DNA from: Lentisphaeria bacterium
GTDB taxonomy: Bacteria > Verrucomicrobiota > Lentisphaeria > Victivallales > Victivallaceae
Direction: 5' to 3'
Assembly: GCA_017443585.1 (NCBI GenBank)
Contig: JAFSYV010000189.1
Span: forward strand, 1 to 42,856
Length of the DNA: 42,856 nucleotides
A program made the translations under genes and the position numbers. Below are positions 17,630-26,469 of the stretch, in pieces. Numbering within the stretch: position 1 is the stretch's first letter; the number at the start of each line of letters is the position of its first letter. Below the pieces are notes generated by a model. That model was given only the letters and a program-made list of their open reading frames with translations, did not search any database and was not told the DNA's origin.

Positions 17630-20584
17630 CTAAAAAAGTTCCTCGAGGGAGATGTTGTCCACCCAGGCCGTCCCGGTGCAGTTGAGCAGCCAGGGGCGGA
17701 GGGAAGTGCGCTTGGCCTTTCCCACCTCCAGCGTGGTGGAAAATTCGTAGCTCACGCCGAACCACTCGGCCGTGCCCTTGGCCGCGTTGTGGTTCGGAAA
17801 GAAGTGGTTCCGGTCGTCGATGAACTGGAGCGTGAAGCCGCCGCCCTTCCTGGCCGGGACCACGTTCTCCAGCTTGACCATGGCGCTCAGGCGGTAGCGG
17901 GCCCCCGGTTTGAGGGGGGGCAGCGTCAGGTTGAAGAAGTTGCCGCCCGGGTCGCGGGAAACGATCTTCATCGCCTGCGGCGCGCTGAAGAAGATCTTTT
18001 TATCCAGCGCGCAGTAAGTTTCGGGCTTCGAGTGCCGGGCCCAGAAGGTGCTTTTGCCGCTCTTCCACACGGGGCCCCTGGCCGTCTTCACTTCATGCGT
18101 GAAGTTGAAACTGCCGTCGGGGACCAGCTCCCGTTCGGGAGCGATCATGCGCCCGTAGTTTTCCAGATCGTGGAAACTCTTGGCCCAGGGGTTCCAGGTG
18201 TAGCCGATATGGGCTTTGGGCTCCTCCCGGAGCGTCCGGCTCCGGGCGAAATTCACCGGAACGCCCTTGGGAGTGAGCGGCGGCAGGTCCTTCAGGGGGA
18301 TCAGCAGTTCGATCCGGAATCCTCCGGGGATGGGGGAAACTCTGGTCTGGGCATTGGAGTTCCACTTCACGTCGCTCCGGGGCTTTGTCTGGCCGATGCT
18401 TTCCCAGCGGCAGTCCCAGAAGGAGCCTTTCGAGTTCACGACCCACTGATAATAGTTCTTCCTGTCGCCGGAAGGATTGATGAAGAACTCCACCTCGTTG
18501 TCCCGCCACATCCCGGAGGCGTCCCGTGGCCGGACGAAAGCGACGACCTTCTCCATTTTGGGTTCCTCGCAGTCGAAGACCACTTTCAACATGCCATTTT
18601 CGCGTTTGGCGGTGACGCAGGTCTTCACCGTTTCGGGCGCGGCGGGGGAGGTGTGCCAGGGCCGCAGGTACACGGGCGTCCCTTCGGCGAATTTCAGCAG
18701 ATTGACCGCCTTGCTCCTCCCGGCGTACCGGGCGGCTTCCTCCTCCATGACGCCCATGAACTCCCGCTGGTAGAGCCGGATCCTCCGTTCTTCGAGGGAG
18801 CCTTTCTTGACCATCGCCGCCGCCTGGTCGAAGCGTTTGTTCAGTTCCTGCCGCTTCGCCGGGGAAAAGATCACGGTCCACAGTTCATGTTCTCCGGGGG
18901 TGGAGTTCACCGGCCCCGTGGGGGTGGTCACGGTCCGTCCGATGACCCGGCGGATCCACAGGTTTTCGAACTCCTCCATCAGCTTCTGCATGACCGGAGC
19001 GGCGGGGCCGTACATCAGTTTGTAGTGTTCGTCCATGATCGCCCGGTAGTCGGCGGCGTTGTCCCACGCGATGCGGCTTAAGACGTAGTAGTTCATGGCG
19101 TAGTAGAGAAAACGGTCGCAGTTGGAGGCGAGGTAGGCGCCGAAGAGGTGGGGCGCCACTTCCTTGTAGTAGCGCCCCGCCGCCAGCGGCGAGGGGGCGG
19201 GGACTCCCGGCAGGGCGTTGGCATGGGTCTTGTAGGTGTAGTTCCACGTCCACACCTTGCGGCCCAGCGCTTTGTGCCAGGCGGCGATGCCGTATTCCCG
19301 GCCCGGTTCGCAGACGTCGCCCCGAGCTCCGGGCTTGCCGCCGTCGTTCCACGGCCCCGTGTCGGCCACCATGACCACCACGTTGTCGGGCACCGGTGTC
19401 TTCGGCACCGCCCGGTAGGGCAGGTAGGCCATCATGGTGATGATGCCGGGGATCTTCTCCTGTTTCAGGCGGTTGGCCCAGCCGATGACCGTGCCCCAGA
19501 CCACGTCGTTGGCGTAGTCGGGGCCCTTGCCGAACCTCGCCTGACATTCACGGCAGCGGCAGGCGAAAAAGCCGTCCTGGGGCATGACGTCCACGAAGGG
19601 CTTGCGGAAGGCGGTCTCGACCCACCGGGGGCGTCCCCGGTAGTACATGCCCCGCTCCTCGGGCGGGCGGCCCGTGAGATAGGCTTTCATGTCCTGATAG
19701 ATGACTTCGGTCACGGGACTGCTCCAGCAGATGTGTCCGGCGAACATGCCGGTGGTCCCGGTGCGCCGTTCCCCGGTGTTCGTCAGGGCGAAGTACTCGG
19801 GATGCGTCTTGGCGAAGCGTTCCAGCAGATTGAACCGGGTCATGCCGTGATTGCTGGGCAGATAGGCGGTCTCCATCCGCAGCCGGTAGAAGTTGAGGGT
19901 CTTCTGCGGGTGGAGTTTCCTGTTCCGGTCGGGGCCTTCGAAGTAGGTGCCGTCCCAGTAGAGGGAATATTTGCGGTAGAGGAAGTCCGGCCGGTCGAGA
20001 ATGGCGCATTCGGGGACGGTGATCGACTCTTTCCGGGGGACGATGGTCCCCAGCTCGCCGGGGAAGTAAAAACGGCAGTTGCCGAAACGCTCCAGAAAGT
20101 CGTAGACGCCGAAAAGGGTCGCCCGTTCGTAGTGCTGGTCCCAGACGCCGCCCCGCAGCGCCCGTGCGGGATCGACCTTCGGATCGTCGCAGCCCGCGAT
20201 GAGAATATCCTTCCCCGCGGTTCGGATGAAGAAGCCGTCACGGGGAATTTGAGTCCGTGCCGGGTCGAGCCCCATTTTCGCGGCTCCGGGGCCGAAGCCC
20301 ACGTAGATGTTGTGCCCCGTTCCGGGCTTGTCGGCGACGGGGATCTTGCCCCCGAGGATCAGGGAGAGGAACTTTTGCAGTTCCGCCGCCGCAAAGCGGG
20401 TCGTCTTGGGCGCATCGGGGGCGATGACGACGGTGCAGTTTTTCGCCGTCAGCGTGAAGGCGGGGCTTTTGCCGATCCGGATGCTCCGGAAAGAGCGTTT
20501 TTCCGTAGGAAACGGTGCTCCCGCGGGAAGGGTGAACGCGGCGAAACAGAAGCTCAGGACGAGGAGGGGGACGATTCTTTTCAT
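17630..20584 (-). CDS. Secreted DUF4838-domain protein with CBM9-like and C-terminal jelly-roll modules
   Basis: A 984-residue protein with a signal peptide (MKRIVPLLVLSFCFAAFTLPAGA). Residues ~50-180 form a GH20/GH67-type N-terminal alpha/beta module (AAELQKFLSLILGGKIPVAD, IYVGFGPGA). The central ~200-620 is the DUF4838-type barrel (AKTHPEYFAL; DGFFACRCRECQARFG; WTWNYTYKTHANALPG). Residues ~660-830 resemble a family 9 carbohydrate-binding domain (MWRDNEVEFFINPSG), and ~840-984 a lectin-like sandwich. The reaction is unknown; glycan hydrolysis is inferred. GGAG precedes the ATG, and the gene follows a C26 hydrolase by 18 bp in one operon. It shares architecture with the protein at 37.6 kb. 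Confidence 0.87.
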   Translation of the reverse strand: MKRIVPLLVLSFCFAAFTLPAGAPFPTEKRSFRSIRIGKSPAFTLTAKNCTVVIAPDAPKTTRFAAAELQKFLSLILGGKIPVADKPGTGHNIYVGFGPGAAKMGLDPARTQIPRDGFFIRTAGKDILIAGCDDPKVDPARALRGGVWDQHYERATLFGVYDFLERFGNCRFYFPGELGTIVPRKESITVPECAILDRPDFLYRKYSLYWDGTYFEGPDRNRKLHPQKTLNFYRLRMETAYLPSNHGMTRFNLLERFAKTHPEYFALTNTGERRTGTTGMFAGHICWSSPVTEVIYQDMKAYLTGRPPEERGMYYRGRPRWVETAFRKPFVDVMPQDGFFACRCRECQARFGKGPDYANDVVWGTVIGWANRLKQEKIPGIITMMAYLPYRAVPKTPVPDNVVVMVADTGPWNDGGKPGARGDVCEPGREYGIAAWHKALGRKVWTWNYTYKTHANALPGVPAPSPLAAGRYYKEVAPHLFGAYLASNCDRFLYYAMNYYVLSRIAWDNAADYRAIMDEHYKLMYGPAAPVMQKLMEEFENLWIRRVIGRTVTTPTGPVNSTPGEHELWTVIFSPAKRQELNKRFDQAAAMVKKGSLEERRIRLYQREFMGVMEEEAARYAGRSKAVNLLKFAEGTPVYLRPWHTSPAAPETVKTCVTAKRENGMLKVVFDCEEPKMEKVVAFVRPRDASGMWRDNEVEFFINPSGDRKNYYQWVVNSKGSFWDCRWESIGQTKPRSDVKWNSNAQTRVSPIPGGFRIELLIPLKDLPPLTPKGVPVNFARSRTLREEPKAHIGYTWNPWAKSFHDLENYGRMIAPERELVPDGSFNFTHEVKTARGPVWKSGKSTFWARHSKPETYCALDKKIFFSAPQAMKIVSRDPGGNFFNLTLPPLKPGARYRLSAMVKLENVVPARKGGGFTLQFIDDRNHFFPNHNAAKGTAEWFGVSYEFSTTLEVGKAKRTSLRPWLLNCTGTAWVDNISLEELF

Positions 20585-20602
20585 GGTATTTTCTCCGTTG
20601 GA

Positions 20603-21325
20603 TTATCGGGTGTTTTGATGTCTTTCCCCGGCGGCGCGGATGAAGGCGGAAAAGAGGGCCTTGCGCTGGGGAATGTCGTCGGAACATTCCGGATGCCACT
20701 GGACGCCCAGGCGGAAGACTTCACCCGGCTGTTCGATGGCTTCGACCACTTCGCCGTCCAAGGCGGCGATCCGCCAGTTTTTCCCGGGCGCGTCGGGCCG
20801 GACCGCCTGATGGTGGCAGGAGTTGACCCGCACCGTGCCCGCCCCGAGGATCTTGGCAAGGAGGGTGCCGGGCAGGATCTCCGCCGTGTGATAGGGACTT
20901 TTTTCCGCGTCCCGGTGGCGGGAAACGAGGGGGCCCAGATCCTGAATGAGTTTCCCGCCGGAAACCGCGCAGAGGAGCTGGCACCCCAGACAGACCCCGA
21001 AGACGGGCAGGGGGCGGGCCAGGGCAAGCTCGGCCGCGAGGACCAGACTTTCCTGCACTTCGGGCTTCAGGATCCGGGTCACTTCGGGGACGGGCGTTTC
21101 GCCGTAGAAGGAGGGATGGATGTCGGGCCCGCCGATGAAGAGCACCCCGTCCAGAATTTCCATGTAGGCTTCGAGTTCCTCTTTCCCGGCGAAGGGGGGC
21201 AGCTGGACGGGCAATCCGCCGCAGTCGTAAACGGCCCGGAAATACTCGTCCGGGATCTCGTAGACGTTTTTGGTTTTGACGACTTCGTTGACCCGTCCCG
21301 TGACGCCGATGAGGGGGAGTTTCAT
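20603..21325 (-). CDS. Gamma-glutamyl-gamma-aminobutyrate hydrolase-like amidotransferase (peptidase C26), second copy
   Basis: A 240-residue class I amidotransferase-like hydrolase. GVCLGCQ carries nucleophile Cys112, and VQWHPE the catalytic His and Glu; IGGPDIHPSFYGE and CHHQAVRPDA match the copy at 3.3 kb, of which it is a clear paralogue. It is the first gene of a two-gene operon with the DUF4838 protein and has a near-consensus promoter. The repeated pairing of C26 and DUF4838 genes suggests that the DUF4838 pathway yields a gamma-glutamyl or amide-containing product, which is speculation. Confidence 0.92.
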   Translation of the reverse strand: MKLPLIGVTGRVNEVVKTKNVYEIPDEYFRAVYDCGGLPVQLPPFAGKEELEAYMEILDGVLFIGGPDIHPSFYGETPVPEVTRILKPEVQESLVLAAELALARPLPVFGVCLGCQLLCAVSGGKLIQDLGPLVSRHRDAEKSPYHTAEILPGTLLAKILGAGTVRVNSCHHQAVRPDAPGKNWRIAALDGEVVEAIEQPGEVFRLGVQWHPECSDDIPQRKALFSAFIRAAGERHQNTR

Positions 21326-21366
21326 GAAAAAGGTTCCTATCTTGTTCAGTGATCTCTCAAAAACAG

Positions 21367-21395
21367 AATATAACCCGCCGCCGCCCCGATGTCAA
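21367..21395 (-). promoter_or_regulatory. Promoter of the C26-DUF4838 operon
   Basis: On the minus strand TTGACA (21395-21390), 17 bp, TATATT (21372-21367), about 40 bp before the ATG at 21325. It is among the strongest matches in the window. Confidence 0.8.
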
Positions 21396-21410
21396 GCCCG
21401 AAAAAGAAAA

Positions 21411-21598
21411 AAGCCGAACGTCGGCCTCGAAGTGTTGCGGCGGCCTCGCAAACAGACGCGGCCGGCGATTGGCCGATAGGCCTGATAGGCCGGGGTGAGT
21501 AAGCGCCCCTCGGCTCTGCGGTGGCGTTCGCCGCAAGTTTCGGGCGGTGGCCATAGATTCCGCAGTCGCAGTATTCATGGTATTCATGGTATTCATAG
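21411..21598 (+). repeat. Composite GC-rich intergenic repeat, copy 1, with 9-bp tandem tail
   Basis: This stretch has no convincing gene. It begins with CCGAACGTCGGCCTCGA (about 21413), continues with a CTCGCAAACAGACGCGG block, a CCGGCGATTGGCC block with two GATAGGCC units, and a GCGGTGGCGTTCGCC block. It ends with GCAG followed by three 9-bp units TATTCATRG (21572-21598). The same modules in the same order occur at 42.1-42.5 kb in the opposite orientation, and partial copies occur near 26.27 and 27.23 kb. Confidence 0.75.
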
Positions 21599-21604
21599 TT
21601 CCGT

Positions 21605-21633
21605 TTGAATTTCCGGCTTCGTCATGGTATATT
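21605..21633 (+). promoter_or_regulatory. Promoter of the transporter/permease-kinase operon
   Basis: TTGAAT (21605-21610), 17 bp, TATATT (21628-21633), directly after the repeat tail and 43 bp before the EamA ATG. Confidence 0.7.
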
Positions 21634-21676
21634 ATGCACCGTCAAAATCGCACGTGTGGAAAAGGAACGTCTGGAT

Positions 21677-22624
21677 ATGAACGGAAAAGTCTTGCTGGGG
21701 CTGCTGCTGGGGTTTCTGGCTACGGCCTCGTGGGGGAGTTTTTACATCGCGGGCCGGTGGCTCTACGGCGAAGAGGGGAACACCATCAACTCCTGGCTGT
21801 TCAACTTCCTGCGGTTTTCCATGGCCGCCGTCGCCCTGCTGCCGCTGCTGGTCCCGAAAAAGACGCGCGAACTCATCGTCCGGGCCTTCCGCGAGGACCT
21901 TCGGGAGTTTCTCATCATCGCCGCGACGGGGATCGTCATCGAAAGCAGTCTGGTCTTCTGCTCGTTGAAATTCACCACTGCGGCCCGCAGTTCCCTCATG
22001 GCCAACTGTTCTCCCATCGCCACGGTGATCCTCGCGTGGGTGATGCTCCGTCAGAAAAGTTCCCTCGGGGCGATCCTGGGCATGTTGATCGGCTTCGCCG
22101 GGATCGTGCTGGCGGCCGTCGCCGAGGGCGGGGACATCTACGCCGACACCGGCTGGCGGACCCTCGTCGGCGACGCCATGTCGCTGGCTTCCGGCATTTT
22201 TTGGGCCTATTTCACAGTCAAGGGGGCGAAAGTTTCGCAAAAATACGGCGGCCCGGTGTGCATGGCGGTGTGCTTCGTGCTGGGGGCGGCGATGATGGTC
22301 CCGGTGCTTTTCTTCACCGTGCGGCCCGCCGACTTCTCGGCCCTGACGCCCCGGATGTGGGGAGGAGTGCTCTACACGGGCGTCGTCACGCTCGCTCTCG
22401 CCAATGCCTGCTGGTACGGAGCCTTGCGCTACCTGAAACCGGGTGTGCTGGGCGCTTTCGGATATCTTTCGGCGGCCATCACCTTCACTTTGTCGGCGCT
22501 GGTCCTCAAGGAGCGTTTTACGCCGCCTTTCATCGTCGCCATCGGGCTGATCCTCGGGGGAATGGCGCTGATGATGCGCATGACGCCGCAAGCCGAAAAG
22601 CGGGAAGAAGAAAAAGAACTCTGA
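21677..22624 (+). CDS. EamA/DMT-superfamily transporter
   Basis: A 315-residue inner-membrane protein with about ten hydrophobic segments arranged as two EamA halves (LLGLLLGFLATASWGSFYIA at the start; GVLYTGVVTLALANACWYGA in the second half). Members export or import amino acids, nucleosides or sugars; the substrate is unknown. I start at ATG 21677 with AAGGAA upstream; a longer frame from a TTG at 21605 overlaps the promoter. It is the first gene of a probable three-gene operon with the permease-kinase (22-bp gap) and the Ser/Thr kinase. Confidence 0.88.
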   Translation: MNGKVLLGLLLGFLATASWGSFYIAGRWLYGEEGNTINSWLFNFLRFSMAAVALLPLLVPKKTRELIVRAFREDLREFLIIAATGIVIESSLVFCSLKFTTAARSSLMANCSPIATVILAWVMLRQKSSLGAILGMLIGFAGIVLAAVAEGGDIYADTGWRTLVGDAMSLASGIFWAYFTVKGAKVSQKYGGPVCMAVCFVLGAAMMVPVLFFTVRPADFSALTPRMWGGVLYTGVVTLALANACWYGALRYLKPGVLGAFGYLSAAITFTLSALVLKERFTPPFIVAIGLILGGMALMMRMTPQAEKREEEKEL

Positions 22625-22646
22625 GCGGAAACGAGGAGAATCACTT

Positions 22647-25013
22647 ATGACGGAACAGAATCGGACGAACTCGCAGGAAAAATATCTCACCCCTCTCGAC
22701 GTCTGGGCAATGGCCTTCGGCTGCATGGTCGGCTGGGGGGCCTTCGTCATGCCCGGCTCCACCTTCCTGCCGGTGGCGGGCCCGGCGGGCACCATCATTT
22801 CCATGGCCATCGGACTTGTCGTCATTCTGGTCATCGGCTCCTGCATCTCCTTTCTGATGACGCGCTCGTCGGGGACCGGCGGGATCTACGTCTACACCAG
22901 GGAGGCTCTCGGGCGGGACCACGCCTTCCTCTGCTCCTGGTTCCTCTGCCTTTCGTACCTGACCATCGTGTTCCTGAACGGGACGGCCCTGTTTCTCGTC
23001 ATCCGGGCGATGCTGGGAGACGCGGCGCACCGGGGCTACAGCTACGCCATTGCGGGGAGGCCCGTCTACGCCTTCGAGGTCCTTCTTTCCGTGGCCGCCC
23101 TGGCCGGGATCGGATTCCTCTTCCTCGTGGCGAAAAAACTTCTGAAACGCCTCGCCACCGTGCTCGCCGTGATCCTTCTCGCCGGGATAGTCGTCACGAC
23201 GGCCGCCTGCCTGCCCCACGCCGACCCGCACGACATTTTCACGACCTTCGGCTATCAGGACGTGAACCGGGGATTCGCCATCTTCAGTCTGGTCATCCTC
23301 GCCCCGTGGGCCTTCGTGGGCTTCGAGGTGGTCACCTTCGCCGCATCGCATTTCACCTTCCCCGCCCCGAAGACGAAAAGGGTCATTACCACCTCCATCA
23401 TCATCGCCGCGCTTGCGTATACCTTCATGACGCTCGTCAGCATCTCCATCATCCCGGAGGGATACTCTTCCTGGCAGGCCTACATCGCCGACCTCGGCAA
23501 GCTGAACGGGATCGTTTCCATCCCGAGTTTTTATGCCGCGAAAAAGGCCATGGGCACGACGGGGCTCGTCGTTGTCGTCGTCACCGCGATGGCGGCCATC
23601 CTGACGGGGATCATCGGGGCCTACCGGGCCACCGTGAGTCTGCTTTCCACCATGGCCGGGGACAAGATCCTTTCGGAGCGGTTCCTGAAGCCGAAACATT
23701 GCATCCTTTTCATCATGATCCTTTCGGTCCTCATCTCGTTTCTGGGGCGGAACTCGCTCGTCTGGTTCATCGACCTGACCGCCTTCGGCGCCATCGTGGC
23801 CTACGGATACACTTCCGCCGCGGCGTACAAGATCGCCCAAACGAAGAACAACTACCGGATCATGGCGGCGGGTCTCCTGGGGGTCGTCAGCTCCGTGCTC
23901 TTCGGGATCGCCCAGATCGTTCCCTGTCTGGCGGCGGTGGAGGCCATGTGCAGCGAGGCGTTCCTGCTCCTCTCGCTCTGGTGTCTCTTGGGATTCGTCT
24001 TCTACTGGCGCATGGTCCGGCGGAGCTCACTTGTCGAATACAGCAGCATGGCCACTTCGGGACTGGTGCTGTTCACGCTCCTTCTCTACACCGCCTTGAT
24101 GTGGCTCGGGAAACTGCTCATTGCCCAGAAGGATCTTGAAACTCTGCAGCGGTCGCTGGTCACGGGGGGGATCGTTCTGATGGTGATCATCTTCGTCGGT
24201 CTGGTCGTCATGCTGTATATCCAGAACCGGGTGAGCAAGATGCACGAAGCGGCCCGGCGGGAAAGGATCCGCCTCGCGGAGGGAAGCCTCGCCCGGAGCC
24301 AGTTCCTCCTGAACATGTCCCACGACATCCGCCCGCCGATGAACGCCGTCGTCAACTACGCGAAACTCGCCCTCAAGGAACCGGACAGCATGCTCCGGGA
24401 CTACCTGCGGAAGATCGAAAAGTCCGGTCGGGAATTGAAAACGATCATCGACGGCATCTTCGATGCGACCCGGAGCGGGAACGACGAATTCGACCTGGAA
24501 CTCGACCCCACGGACCTGAGTTTGAGTTTCGAGGAACTCAGCGATCTGTTTGCCGAAGAGATAAAGCGGAAACGGGTGAACTTTTCCGTCCACGTCTCCC
24601 AGGTCCGCAACCGGTATGCGTGGTGCGATGAGAAGGACTTCAAACAGATCCTTTCGGACATCGTTTCGCGCGCCTGCCGACGTACGCCCGAGGGCGGCGC
24701 CGTTTCCGCCTCGATCTGCGAAACGGGCTCCGGGGAAAACGGATACAGCACCTACGAACTGCGCTTTCAGAACAGCGGTCCGGGCCTTTCACGGGAAGAG
24801 GCCGCCAAACTCTTCGCCGCCGACGCTCCCGCCGAAGGCGCGGACCCCGGTCTCGCCGGGACGAAGATCATCATCGACCGCATGGGCGGCACTGCGGAGG
24901 TGTTCTCGTCGCCGGGCAACGGCACCGAAATGGTCCTGCGCTTCAAATTCCGGCTCGCCCGCGAAAAGGACATGAAGAAGAAGATCGCCGTCGAAAAGGC
25001 CGCCGGCAAGTGA
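22647..25013 (+). CDS. APC-superfamily permease fused to a C-terminal histidine-kinase-like module
   Basis: A 788-residue protein. Residues ~15-530 are an amino-acid/polyamine/organocation-type permease with about 12-14 membrane helices (GCMVGWGAFVMPGSTFLPVA opens helix 1). A charged coiled linker (~530-555) leads to a HisKA-like H-box MSHDIRPPMNAV with His559. A HATPase_c-like domain follows, but its N-box reads SDIVSRACRRT (Asp671 and Arg675 where Asn is expected), and the G2 box DPGLAGTK lacks the usual GLGL. The G1 box QNSGPG is acceptable. The module may therefore bind no ATP and act as a sensor or pseudokinase. GAGGAG precedes the ATG. It is followed after 31 bp by a Ser/Thr kinase. No response regulator is present. 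Confidence 0.85.
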   Translation: MTEQNRTNSQEKYLTPLDVWAMAFGCMVGWGAFVMPGSTFLPVAGPAGTIISMAIGLVVILVIGSCISFLMTRSSGTGGIYVYTREALGRDHAFLCSWFLCLSYLTIVFLNGTALFLVIRAMLGDAAHRGYSYAIAGRPVYAFEVLLSVAALAGIGFLFLVAKKLLKRLATVLAVILLAGIVVTTAACLPHADPHDIFTTFGYQDVNRGFAIFSLVILAPWAFVGFEVVTFAASHFTFPAPKTKRVITTSIIIAALAYTFMTLVSISIIPEGYSSWQAYIADLGKLNGIVSIPSFYAAKKAMGTTGLVVVVVTAMAAILTGIIGAYRATVSLLSTMAGDKILSERFLKPKHCILFIMILSVLISFLGRNSLVWFIDLTAFGAIVAYGYTSAAAYKIAQTKNNYRIMAAGLLGVVSSVLFGIAQIVPCLAAVEAMCSEAFLLLSLWCLLGFVFYWRMVRRSSLVEYSSMATSGLVLFTLLLYTALMWLGKLLIAQKDLETLQRSLVTGGIVLMVIIFVGLVVMLYIQNRVSKMHEAARRERIRLAEGSLARSQFLLNMSHDIRPPMNAVVNYAKLALKEPDSMLRDYLRKIEKSGRELKTIIDGIFDATRSGNDEFDLELDPTDLSLSFEELSDLFAEEIKRKRVNFSVHVSQVRNRYAWCDEKDFKQILSDIVSRACRRTPEGGAVSASICETGSGENGYSTYELRFQNSGPGLSREEAAKLFAADAPAEGADPGLAGTKIIIDRMGGTAEVFSSPGNGTEMVLRFKFRLAREKDMKKKIAVEKAAGK

Positions 25014-25044
25014 TTTTACCCCTGATCCGGGTCACTTTCTGCAA

Positions 25045-26235
25045 ATGAGCGAAAAATCTCAAAATTATCCGACCGAAGAGGTGAAGTTCGGCGACGAGTC
25101 CGAAGCCGATCTCAACCGGACCGTCATTGTCCCCGGTCTTGCCTCCGGCGCGGCGGACAACACGACGAATATTTCGGAAAACGGCGGCATCCCCGACCGG
25201 AAACGGAAGAAGGAGATCGAAGACCTCGTCGGCGGCGTCGACATCAACCCCTATATCAGTCTGGATCTGGACGTTTCCCCCGAACTGGAGTCCTCGCTCG
25301 AGACCGTCGGGGCGAGATACGCCATGCTGACGGAATTCGCCGAAGGGGGAACGGCGAAGATTTCCATCGCCCGCGACCGGAATCTGCGCCGGCTCGTCGC
25401 CGTCAAGTCGCTGCGGATGGATGCGGAAAACATCAAGGAACTTCTGGCCTCCTTCGTGACCGAGGCCAAAGTGACCGCCCAGCTGGATCATCCCGGCATC
25501 ATCCCCATCTACGGACTGGCCCGCGACGAGCAGAACGGGATCCATCTGGTCATGAAGCTGGTCAACGGCAGGACGCTGCGCGAATACTTGAAGAACATCA
25601 CGCTGAATTACCGCATCCGGGGCGTCGACGCCTTCGACGAGACCGTCGAACTCCGGAAGCGACTGGAGATATTCCTGCGCGTCTGCGACACCCTCGTCTA
25701 CGCCCACCACCGCAACGTGATCCACCGGGACCTCAAGCCCGAAAACATCATGATCGGGAAATACATGGAAGTCTTCGTGATGGATTGGGGGCTGGCGAAA
25801 ATCCTTTCCGAAGGAGAGGACAATTTCCCCGCGAACCGCAAGATTTCGGGAACGCTCCGCTATTTTCCCCCGGAGGTGCTCCGCGGCGACCCGCTGGACC
25901 TGCGGTCGGATATCTTCACCCTCGGGCTGATCCTCCAGGAGGTCGTGACGCTGCGGTACGCCTTCGACGGCCACGACGAAAAGGAGATCGTCGACCGCGT
26001 CCGCAAGGGGCAGATCGAGCCCGTGGTGCATCTTTTCGGCCGGAAGATCGACGGAAAACTCCGCGCCATCATCCACAAGGCGACGGCGTACGATCTGAAG
26101 GAGCGCTACCAGACCGTGGAAGACCTCGCGGAGGATCTCCGCCGCTACATGGGCGGGCTTTCCATTTCCGTCGGGGACGGCAATTTCGTGGACAAATTCC
26201 TGCGTTTCGTTTTCGAGCGCATCCTCAAGTTCTGA
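25045..26235 (+). CDS. Hanks-type serine/threonine protein kinase
   Basis: A 396-residue soluble kinase without a membrane helix. After an ~85-residue acidic N-terminal segment, the kinase domain shows the glycine loop (FAEGGTAKISIARD), VAVK with Lys121, catalytic HRDLKPEN (His227-Asp229), DWG in place of DFG (Asp247), and a SGTLRYFPPE activation segment where PPE replaces APE. All catalytic residues are present, so it is probably active. PVC bacteria commonly carry this Pkn2-like type with DWG. Its ribosome-binding site is weak. It sits 31 bp after the permease-kinase fusion in one operon, suggesting a shared signalling pathway. Confidence 0.93.
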   Translation: MSEKSQNYPTEEVKFGDESEADLNRTVIVPGLASGAADNTTNISENGGIPDRKRKKEIEDLVGGVDINPYISLDLDVSPELESSLETVGARYAMLTEFAEGGTAKISIARDRNLRRLVAVKSLRMDAENIKELLASFVTEAKVTAQLDHPGIIPIYGLARDEQNGIHLVMKLVNGRTLREYLKNITLNYRIRGVDAFDETVELRKRLEIFLRVCDTLVYAHHRNVIHRDLKPENIMIGKYMEVFVMDWGLAKILSEGEDNFPANRKISGTLRYFPPEVLRGDPLDLRSDIFTLGLILQEVVTLRYAFDGHDEKEIVDRVRKGQIEPVVHLFGRKIDGKLRAIIHKATAYDLKERYQTVEDLAEDLRRYMGGLSISVGDGNFVDKFLRFVFERILKF

Positions 26236-26261
26236 GGCGGCCGGGCGGTTTCGCGAAAAGG

Positions 26262-26345
26262 CGTGACCGGCGATTGGCTTAATAGGCCGGGGTGTGCAGG
26301 CGCACCGGGCCCCTGCGGTGGCGTTCGCCCTACGCTGTAACCGGA
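26262..26345 (+). repeat. GC-rich intergenic repeat, partial copy 2
   Basis: This gap holds a truncated copy of the composite repeat: ACCGGCGATTGGC, then ATAGGCCGGGGTG, then CTGCGGTGGCGTTCGCC. The order and spacing match 21462-21535. It lacks the CCGAACGTCGG block and the 9-bp tail. Confidence 0.65.
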
Positions 26346-26396
26346 AGGTCCATGCCAAGTAAGGTTTTGTTTTTTCCCGAAAAAGGGGACATTCTC

Positions 26397-26425
26397 TTGA
26401 AAAACGGACTGCGGGGCGTTATATT
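26397..26425 (+). promoter_or_regulatory. Promoter of the SGNH esterase gene
   Basis: TTGAAA (26397-26402), 17 bp, TATATT (26420-26425), 45 bp before the ATG at 26470. Confidence 0.7.
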
Positions 26426-26469
26426 ATCCTCCGAATGTCATAACAGAACACCAATTCCGGAGCAGTTTC

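Noticed and set aside
21605-21676. N-terminal extension of the EamA gene from TTG 21605
   Set aside because: The segment contains the promoter hexamers; ATG 21677 has a proper ribosome-binding site and starts directly with helix 1.
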